From a virus: a stretch of 39,478 nucleotides of DNA. Position 1 is the stretch's first letter. Every line of letters starts with the position of its first letter. Shown here piece by piece: positions 20,964 to 26,596 of the stretch. The position numbers and the translations under genes were made by a program. Location of the stretch: positions 1 through 39,478 of IMG/VR virus record IMGVR_UViG_3300000270_000001, one strand, 5' to 3'. The notes under the pieces are model-generated. The model was not told where the DNA came from. It saw nothing but the letters and a program-made list of their open reading frames with translations, and searched no databases.

Positions 20964-21077
20964 TAATGACATAATAATGTCGCTGCAGTATAGATAAAAA
21001 TGACTATGTTGGCCACAAAGATTTTTTGTCGGTGCAGCATAGATAAAATTGTCTATGCTGCAGCGAATGTGAACAGG
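20964..21077. repeat. Lox-like palindromes, copies B1 (degenerate) and B2
   Basis: B1: 20964-21012 repeats the left flank and arm of copy A (TAATGACATAATAATGT, CGCTGCAG) but its right arm has decayed. B2: TGCAGCATAGA (21033-21043), spacer TAAAATTG, TCTATGCTGCA (21052-21062), then a flank like copy A's right side. Orientation is the same as copy A. The stretch 20955-21124 holds nothing else that I can see. Confidence 0.75.
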
Positions 21078-21124
21078 TTAAAAATCACTAAACAACATTC
21101 ATTTTAGCGTTTTAATAAGAATTT

Positions 21125-21364
21125 TCAGTTCAGGGATAATTGCAGCGATTTAGGCCCTATTGAACATAAATATGATAATGCGCATAGCGAGACCAGCGTT
21201 CGCTTGAATTTGCCCACGAACGCCGTAAAACCATCAATAATGTATGCCCGTTCACCGCAATTTTGAAAAGTTAATTTTGCACCGTTTTGGGGAAAGATGA
21301 GTTCAACGCGATCAACTCCCCAAATGGTTAAAAGTAACAAAGTCGCCTTACTTTTTATCTTCAT
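21125..21364 (-). CDS. Doubtful hypothetical protein overlapping kfrA end
   Basis: 79 residues (MKIKSKATLLLLTIWGVDRVELIFPQNGAKLTFQN...). It overlaps the KfrA stop by 17 bp with no ribosome site visible. Hydrophobic N-terminus and Cys/Leu-rich C-terminus (RTLVSLCALSYLCSIGPKSLQLSL). It could be a remnant or a chance frame. No function assigned. Confidence 0.3.
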   Translation of the reverse strand: MKIKSKATLLLLTIWGVDRVELIFPQNGAKLTFQNCGERAYIIDGFTAFVGKFKRTLVSLCALSYLCSIGPKSLQLSLN

Positions 21365-22298
21365 TGAGCAGGTTTAACTGATCTTCTTTACTTTTGCTCT
21401 CAGTTTTTTGCTGTAGGCTTTCATTTAGCGCAATAAGATTACCCTCTAATCTGTCAGCGCGGCTATTAGCTTTACCAAGATCAGCGCTCATCTGCTTAAC
21501 TTCTGCCTGGCTAAGCCCTAACTGCTCACTGGCCATTTCTAATTTAGTGCGTGTTGTCACCAGGGCGCGATCTTGTTCATTATATTGCAGAGTCAACGCT
21601 TCATGACGCTGTTTAGTATCAGCTTCTGATTGCTGACTAGCTTTTAGTTGCACGGCCAGTGAGCTGTTTTGCTCATGGGACACCTTAAGATCACCCGCCA
21701 ATTCATTATTTTGCTTACTCGATGCTGTGAGCTGGTCTTGTAACTGTTCGCCATGCTTATGCTCAACAACCAACTCACTGCGGAGTTCTTGCGCTATTTT
21801 ATCAGCCGCGAGCTTATCTTGTTGTAAATTATCAATGCGGCGCGCTTGCTGATCGGCGCGTTCGGTTAGCGTGGACAGTTCCATGCTTTGCTGTTGGGTT
21901 AATTGTTGTAACTGGGCTAACTCGGCAGTTAACCGCTCAACTTCATCAGCTTGTCGGTCAATTTCCGTAATATAGTTTTCAGTTTCGGCCACGAACTCAC
22001 TGCGATCACGCTCGAAAATAGCTTGCTCTGCTTTAAGTACGGTTTGAGATTCACGGGCTAACTCAGCCCAGACTGGACGCAACACGGATAATAAACGCTC
22101 TTCCGGCATATCTGGTAATGACTCCACAGCTTCAGCTGAACGTTGCTCTCGCCATGCCTTCAAATGCGGCGTGATACTGCTTAAGCTGCCGCGATTGTCG
22201 TTCATTTCGCGCAACTTGAGATTAGTCGGCTCTGTGCCCTGCGCTATTAACTGATCTGCTAAATCAAAAATGAGTTCTTTTGTTATTTTCTCTGCCAT
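21348..22298 (-). CDS. kfrA: KfrA-like plasmid DNA-binding coiled-coil protein
   Basis: 316 residues from ATG 22298 (AAAGGGTG upstream); a longer frame to 22343 would run through the operator. The N-terminal domain at about 1-100 matches KfrA_N (ITKELIFDLADQLIAQGTEPTNLKLREMNDNRGSLSSITPHLKAWREQR, PVWAELAR). The rest is a long coiled coil (AELAQLQQL..., RADQQARRIDNLQQDKLAADKIAQELRSEL). KfrA of IncP plasmids is an autorepressor that supports stable maintenance. The 17-bp inverted repeat at the promoter fits autoregulation. Confidence 0.85.
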   Translation of the reverse strand: MAEKITKELIFDLADQLIAQGTEPTNLKLREMNDNRGSLSSITPHLKAWREQRSAEAVESLPDMPEERLLSVLRPVWAELARESQTVLKAEQAIFERDRSEFVAETENYITEIDRQADEVERLTAELAQLQQLTQQQSMELSTLTERADQQARRIDNLQQDKLAADKIAQELRSELVVEHKHGEQLQDQLTASSKQNNELAGDLKVSHEQNSSLAVQLKASQQSEADTKQRHEALTLQYNEQDRALVTTRTKLEMASEQLGLSQAEVKQMSADLGKANSRADRLEGNLIALNESLQQKTESKSKEDQLNLLNEDKK

Positions 22299-22311
22299 GA
22301 GTATCACCCTT

Positions 22312-22355
22312 TGTAATAATGTAATGTAATCTATGTAATACATTACATTATTACA
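22312..22355. promoter_or_regulatory. KfrA operator: 17-bp perfect inverted repeat
   Basis: TGTAATAATGTAATGTA (22312-22328) and TACATTACATTATTACA (22339-22355) with a 10-bp spacer, 14 bp upstream of kfrA. Built of TGTAAT/ATTACA-type units; likely KfrA autorepression site. Confidence 0.75.
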
Positions 22356-22472
22356 TTACAGACGGCAAGCGGTTGATGAAATTAAATGATATAGATAAAT
22401 GGCCATGATAGCGGTGATCGGATCGATGGATTCAAAAGGGTGAAAAGACGGTGCAGGTCATTTACTTGCTTG

Positions 22473-22640
22473 TGGCCATCAGTTGTATTTAGGAGCGTAG
22501 CGACATCCCTTCCTCTGCTAAACCTGTTTTTAGCTCTTGGGATGCGATCATCTTGAGGTTCTTTCGTTGAGTCTATTTTACATGCTGAAACAATTGCTTT
22601 TAATGGCTCTGAGTGGAGCTGTAAGGCACTTTATTAACTT
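22473..22640. repeat. Noncoding direct repeat R1
   Basis: Diverged copy of R2 (22679-22846), 206 bp apart. Best-conserved core: AGGAGCG[TC]AGCGACATCC then CTTCCTYTGCTAAACCTG and TTTTT (22491-22531). A short piece of the core (TGCTAAACCTG) also occurs near 7789. Confidence 0.65.
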
Positions 22641-22678
22641 ATGGCTATAGTTAGTGGTGAATATTAAACTGGTGCCAG

Positions 22679-22846
22679 TGGCTATCTGTTGCAGTTAGGA
22701 GCGCAGCGACATCCCTTCCTTTGCTAAACCTGTTTTTGGCTTAGAGTATGCGTCCATCTTAAGGTTCTTTCGTTAAATCTATTTTGCGCTCTGAACTTAT
22801 TGTTTAAATGGCGCTGAATGCAACCAGGTGCGCTTTATTTAATGAT
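22679..22846. repeat. Noncoding direct repeat R2
   Basis: Partner of R1; the core is at 22697-22737 and similarity extends through GGTTCTTTCGTT to GCGCT. No reading frame is kept between the copies, so conservation is at DNA or RNA level. Confidence 0.65.
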
Positions 22847-23087
22847 GTAGGTGATTGGTTGTTAAATCTGGTGATATGGCTTAGGCGGGTTTGTTAGCTG
22901 CCAGTAATGCTATTTTGGAGTCCAGAGGGGTTTACCCCTTTGGGACAACTAACGCGCAGCGGTAGGCGTCAGACAAATAGATTCTCAACGGCTTTTCGTT
23001 GAGGCATTAGAATCTCTAGGATCTTACATTACCCCGCATGTTTTTAAGGGGTAATATTTTATATATCTTTTTATTATTCTTTTAAGC

Positions 23088-23096
23088 TTATCTACA
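23088..23096 (+). promoter_or_regulatory. Candidate DnaA box
   Basis: TTATCTACA, one mismatch from TTATCCACA, inside an AT-rich stretch downstream of rep. Confidence 0.4.
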
Positions 23097-23293
23097 ATAG
23101 ACAGTTAATTTTTTAAGAATTCTCTTAACATTATTTGAAATCACTTATTTTTTGCTTGTATAGAGAGAAGGGGTGAAACGTTGCGAAGCGGTTACCAATT
23201 GGCGTGATGATTATAGCGCTGAAGGCGCAAAAGAGATGATTTAAGCGGAGTGTGTTGATCCGGGCGTGTTATTACTGAATTTCAGGTACGACA

Positions 23294-23317
23294 AAGCCAC
23301 GGCGATTCCGTGGGCTT
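23294..23317 (-). terminator. Candidate rep terminator
   Basis: AAGCCCACGG ... CCGTGGCTT on the minus strand with one bulge; few T follow. About 25 bp after the rep stop. Confidence 0.4.
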
Positions 23318-23340
23318 ATTAGGCTTGCTTTGCTATTTGG

Positions 23341-24330
23341 TTATATTGTTTTTGTTTTGTTCCACTCGTCAAACGTACCGAACTTAGTGGCCGTTTTATC
23401 TTTGGCCTTCCTAAAGTCTTCACCGTTTTTGATTAACTCGTTCATGTATTCGATACGTTCGTTAGCATATTGGCGCTTAGCTTCTTGCGCTTCACTGCTA
23501 TCCGGCATGACTTTAGAGCGTTTCTTTTTGAATAGGTTTGTTATCGTGCCGCCAAGAACTTGCTTTTCTTTTACCTTGCGACGCGCAATTTTTGCGTCGT
23601 TACACTCGGGATTTTTAGATCGATATAACGAGCGTGATTTTTTCAACTTGTTAGAACAATAGGTTCTGAATTTTTTAAGTGCTTCATAACTCACCGCCCC
23701 CATAGCAACCAAGAAGTGAAAGTTTAGATTTTTAATTGCTGGCCGCGCACGCATTTTAGGTTTCATCATGCCGTTTGCTGACTTCTCATATTCGCCAGGC
23801 ACTTTTTCATATTGTTGGTGAACATCAAAAGCGCCCGCATTTTTTAAACGGCGAAAACCACGCCAAAAACGCTGTTCTGGCTGCGGGTTATCAGCTGGGC
23901 TTTTATGGTCAATCATCCCGGCAACGCGGGCAATTTCAACGCATGAGCGGTTGACAAATTCACCATTTGGTAACGGAGTCCCAACCTTCAGGCTTGAAAA
24001 CTCTGTCATGTGGATAATTGCCGACAATATTAACGACTCGGCTTCTCGCGCTTCACTGCGGTTTAACCTTGGCTGACCGTCCAGGTTACGCTTGCCGTTT
24101 AGGTTTGCTAACGTTGGCAATGTGACGGGTGAGTAATAGTAATCTTGCGCGGCTTTTATTAGCTTTTGCATTACTTGCGGCAAAACGCGCTTTGTATCAG
24201 GAATGGTAAATAAGTGCCAAGCAGGCGATAAAGGATCGTGACCGCAGCGATTACCAGAGCCAAGATAACGGCCCGGGTAAGGGTAATTTGAATGCGAACC
24301 GAGATCGGGCGCAGTTATAACGTCAAGCAT
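23341..24330 (-). CDS. Plasmid replication initiator (RepA-like)
   Basis: 329 residues, ATG 24330 behind AAGGAAGAAG. The body resembles theta-type Rep proteins of the RepFIIA/IncL-like kind: LNRSEAREAESLILSAIIHMTEF, a winged-helix-like NRSCVEIARVAGMIDH, RFWRGFRRLKNAGAFDVHQQY, and a Lys/Arg-rich C-terminus (FRTYCSNKLKKSRSLYRSKNPE...IARRKVKEKQ). Context supports it: an antisense-RNA-like hairpin upstream and a noncoding origin candidate downstream, as in IncFII. It would initiate replication of the circular prophage. The family is by resemblance, not a search. Confidence 0.72.
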   Translation of the reverse strand: MLDVITAPDLGSHSNYPYPGRYLGSGNRCGHDPLSPAWHLFTIPDTKRVLPQVMQKLIKAAQDYYYSPVTLPTLANLNGKRNLDGQPRLNRSEAREAESLILSAIIHMTEFSSLKVGTPLPNGEFVNRSCVEIARVAGMIDHKSPADNPQPEQRFWRGFRRLKNAGAFDVHQQYEKVPGEYEKSANGMMKPKMRARPAIKNLNFHFLVAMGAVSYEALKKFRTYCSNKLKKSRSLYRSKNPECNDAKIARRKVKEKQVLGGTITNLFKKKRSKVMPDSSEAQEAKRQYANERIEYMNELIKNGEDFRKAKDKTATKFGTFDEWNKTKTI

Positions 24331-24443
24331 TTCTTCTTCCTTTGCTGTTGCAAAGGCTTGCCTATTATCGCGTTCACTAGTACACTTAATCTTGTAACAG
24401 ATTTGTTTTGCGCTTTTGTTGTACTAGCGAACCGAATTTATGA

Positions 24444-24482
24444 AAGCCCTGTCGTTGGTAGCGACAGGGCTTCTCTGTTTTT
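24444..24482 (+). ncRNA. Antisense RNA hairpin/terminator opposite the rep leader (CopA/RNAI-like)
   Basis: AAGCCCTGTCG (24444-24454) and CGACAGGGCTT (24462-24472) form a perfect 11-bp stem with a 7-nt loop TTGGTAG, then TCTCTGTTTTT. The loop has the YUNR U-turn motif (UUGG) used by CopA/RNAI regulators. It lies antisense to the rep mRNA leader, 114 bp upstream of rep. The 5' end of the RNA is not located; no clear promoter chosen. The 24331-24571 gap contains this plus the rep leader. Confidence 0.6.
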
Positions 24483-24568
24483 ATAAGCTCGCCAAAATTT
24501 TTATCTATTTTTGTTTGTTTCACTCTAAAAATTCAAAACGCTGATCACGTCAACGCCCTAAGAACTCT

Positions 24569-24598
24569 ACTTTACACTTTTTGTGTATGGATCTGCAA
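24569..24598 (-). promoter_or_regulatory. CI-type operator in a candidate rep promoter
   Basis: ACACTTTTTGTGT (24574-24586) matches the cI/cro operators. On the minus strand it lies in the 18-bp spacer between TTGCAG (24598-24593) and TAAAGT (24574-24569). The operator also overlaps the stop of the 24572 gene. Suggests CI control of leftward transcription into rep. Confidence 0.55.
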
Positions 24599-24790
24599 GT
24601 TATTCTCGCATTTTAGCGATTTAACTGCCTGCCTGATCATGTGCAGTGATTGGATCAGCCCGGGATGTATACTCTCATCATTGTCAGTCGCCAGACATAA
24701 CCACTCTACATGATCATGGATCTGATTGATTGTGTCGACTTTATTGCTCTTAATCAAGATGTTTTCATTTCCGTTGCATATATTTGTCAT
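24572..24790 (-). CDS. LexA-controlled small protein, antirepressor candidate
   Basis: 72 residues with AAGGA before ATG 24790. Sequence: Asn/Ile-rich start (MTNICNGNENILIKSNKVDTI), then NQIHDHVEWLCLATDNDESIHPGLIQSLHMIRQAVKSLK; likely two or three helices. It is the only gene behind a perfect SOS box. It directly follows the tail-hub gene D, the position of the LexA-controlled antirepressor Tum in coliphage 186, though no sequence similarity is claimed. With a CI that seems unable to self-cleave, it is the best inducer candidate. Function inferred. Confidence 0.65.
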   Translation of the reverse strand: MTNICNGNENILIKSNKVDTINQIHDHVEWLCLATDNDESIHPGLIQSLHMIRQAVKSLKCENNLQIHTQKV

Positions 24791-24851
24791 AAAATTCCTT
24801 ACTGCTCGTGTTCCGGGGCAACCTAGGCATTCTAACCTAAATGACCCATAA

Positions 24852-24881
24852 CTGTATATTCATACAGTCTATTTTGTTTAA
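24852..24881 (-). promoter_or_regulatory. SOS (LexA) box and promoter
   Basis: CTGTATATTCATACAG (24852-24867) is a perfect CTGT-N8-ACAG LexA box. On the minus strand TTAAAC (24881-24876), 17 bp, TATACA (24858-24853): the LexA box covers the -10 and half the spacer. It drives the 72-residue protein. Confidence 0.85.
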
Positions 24882-24887
24882 TCTAGC

Positions 24888-25859
24888 TCAATCCGGTATC
24901 ACACAACTGGTTGACGTCGACGCCACCGTTCCCGGTTCGATAACATGATCAACGTCCTCAACCAACCATAATCCATTGGCACTTTTTTTATGATTAACCA
25001 GCCTGATCTGCCCTTCTGGCACAATTTCCGGAGACAGTGGCCGCGTAATAGACAAGGTGACTTTCCCGCGTTGCAACGATTTAAGCTTGGCGGAAGCCGC
25101 CGCTTTGGCGGTTTCTTGACTGGTATGCGTCTTGCGAATAGTAAACATGGGCGAGCCACTGCCCGCTTTTTCCGTGTTTTTTTGCTGATTAGTTTCATCA
25201 AACCAATACGCGATCACTGACTGGTAATCATTGCGCTCCTGGATAGTTACCTGCCCCGAACTATTTTCCGGATCGGTTATTTCAATGACTGGAATAGCGC
25301 GGCCACTGACCGTTTTAGATTTACCCTTCGGCACAACCACCAGGCGATTAGCCACCGGCTTAGCGATTGCGCCATGTTCGCGGGCTAATCGGGTTAGCAA
25401 ATTCATGTCTGATTCACCGCGCTGATCGATATGGTCAAAATGAATACGGCCCAGTTCTTCAGCGACAGCCGGTTCATAGTTATGCGCGGCGGCTATTTGC
25501 TGCACCAGGTCAGCCAGCGTGACATCGTCAAACGTTGCATCCCTGGGCGCTTTTATGCTGCCTTTCATTTTCGCGGCTTTAGCGTGAATGGTCAGCGTGT
25601 CATCATCTAACGGTTCTTCCAGCTCATCCACTTCGAACGTGCCTTTAAACACCAGGGCATCGGGCGAGCCAATATATACATCAAGCGTGGCACCGGTGGC
25701 GGGAAACTGGACCGCCTCGTCGCGATTATCCAGTTTGATGGTGACGGTGTCCGATTCTTCCCCCGCCGCATCATGTACCGCCAGCTGAAGCAGACGATCT
25801 CGGATCTGAGCGGTTATATCCTGGTCGTTGGCCAAAACCTTATATTCTGCATTTTTCAA
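24888..25859 (-). CDS. Tail hub / late control protein D (P2 gpD-like)
   Basis: 323 residues. gpD forms the baseplate hub under the tube, related to T4 gp27 and VgrG. Visible features: N-terminal ITAQIRDRLLQLAVHDAAGEESDTVTIKLD, central DVTLADLVQQIAAAHNYEPAVAEELGRIHFDHIDQRGESDMNLLTRLAREHG (the most conserved stretch) and a final beta domain. Last gene of the late operon, with gpX upstream by 15 bp. 'Late control' is a historic name; the role is structural. Confidence 0.92.
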   Translation of the reverse strand: MKNAEYKVLANDQDITAQIRDRLLQLAVHDAAGEESDTVTIKLDNRDEAVQFPATGATLDVYIGSPDALVFKGTFEVDELEEPLDDDTLTIHAKAAKMKGSIKAPRDATFDDVTLADLVQQIAAAHNYEPAVAEELGRIHFDHIDQRGESDMNLLTRLAREHGAIAKPVANRLVVVPKGKSKTVSGRAIPVIEITDPENSSGQVTIQERNDYQSVIAYWFDETNQQKNTEKAGSGSPMFTIRKTHTSQETAKAAASAKLKSLQRGKVTLSITRPLSPEIVPEGQIRLVNHKKSANGLWLVEDVDHVIEPGTVASTSTSCVIPD

Positions 25860-25874
25860 TTTATTAATTCCTTA

Positions 25875-26078
25875 TTAGTCCCAAAGCACAATCCGTGATT
25901 GTTGCACCGGTGCCAGATCGGGCAGATCGATATACACCCCATCGGGAAGCACTGCGCCGTAGCCGGCTAATCCCGGGTTTGCTTCCAGCACTGCCTCGGT
26001 TGCTTCTGGACGGCCTTTATAATAACGGTGACAAATTGCATCAAGCATGTCACCTGGGTTAGTTCGGTATCGCATCAC
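25875..26078 (-). CDS. Tail protein X (LysM-like)
   Basis: 67 residues. P2 gpX type: GDMLDAICHRYYKGRPEATEAVLEANPGLAGYGAVLPDGVYIDLPD is a LysM-like fold that binds peptidoglycan or the hub. Overlaps the gpU stop by one base, the usual U-X-D order. Confidence 0.92.
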   Translation of the reverse strand: MMRYRTNPGDMLDAICHRYYKGRPEATEAVLEANPGLAGYGAVLPDGVYIDLPDLAPVQQSRIVLWD

Positions 26079-26506
26079 TACACCTCATCATCACCGTATT
26101 CAGATATGGACAAATTACCCTTTTGTTCCAGGGCGGTGCCATCATCTAAAAACAGGGTTTCATTAACATCTAACTGCTCAATCACCCATAAGCCGAGATC
26201 TGCGCCGGCAGATACCAACGCACCATTCACCCACCGCGCCCCACCGGCGACCAAGCGCACCGGTAGACCTTTATCGCCAATGGCTTTGATCTGCTGAAAA
26301 CGTGCTAGGTCATGCTTATCTTGCGGATAAATAGCAATCTCCAGTGTTTTAGTGGTTGCTTCTGGTCCGTGGTACTGTTTGCCAGGCTTGCGCCCGTAGC
26401 GGTCTTTTTTGGCCCATCGCCACGACATGGATGTTTTTAAACTCTGGTATTGAGCATTGTTAACCCCGAACTGGAAATCGCCCAGGGCGAGCATTACATT
26501 TGCCAT
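26078..26506 (-). CDS. Tail protein U (P2 gpU-like)
   Basis: 142 residues. Family pattern: MLALGDFQFGVNNAQYQSLKTSMSWRWAKKDRYGRKPGKQYHGPEATTKTLEIAIYP, then GLPVRLVAGGARWVNGALVSAGADLGLWVIEQLDVNETLFLDDG. In P2, gpU is needed for tail assembly and likely belongs to the baseplate side of the tail. A 90-bp gap to the tape measure gene contains a small stem (GGCCATACG/CGTGTGGCC). Confidence 0.93.
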   Translation of the reverse strand: MANVMLALGDFQFGVNNAQYQSLKTSMSWRWAKKDRYGRKPGKQYHGPEATTKTLEIAIYPQDKHDLARFQQIKAIGDKGLPVRLVAGGARWVNGALVSAGADLGLWVIEQLDVNETLFLDDGTALEQKGNLSISEYGDDEV

Positions 26507-26596
26507 GCGTTATATTCCTCATTTTCAAACTTGCAGATCAGGCCATACGATTAATTGTCCGTGTGGCCAAAAATTAATTGTGACAGCATTCACATA

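Larger units (their letters stand above)
22356..23293. other. About 0.94 kb noncoding region, replication-origin candidate
   Basis: No convincing gene. It holds two diverged direct repeats (22473-22640, 22679-22846), stem-loops (CCAGAGGGG/CCCCTTTGG near 22921-22946; CTCAACG/CGTTGAG near 22985-23005; TTACCCC/GGGGTAA near 23030-23056), an AT-rich block 23050-23160 and a near-consensus DnaA box TTATCTACA (23088-23096). It lies downstream of rep, where IncFII-type plasmids carry oriR. Function inferred. Confidence 0.5.

Noticed and set aside
22298-22343. Longer KfrA start (extra 15 residues)
   Set aside because: It would be read through the inverted-repeat operator and has no ribosome site; ATG 22298 has AAAGGGTG.
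24292-24486. A 64-residue plus-strand frame over the rep leader
   Set aside because: It covers the rep start and the antisense hairpin; no ribosome site, better explained as noncoding regulatory RNA.
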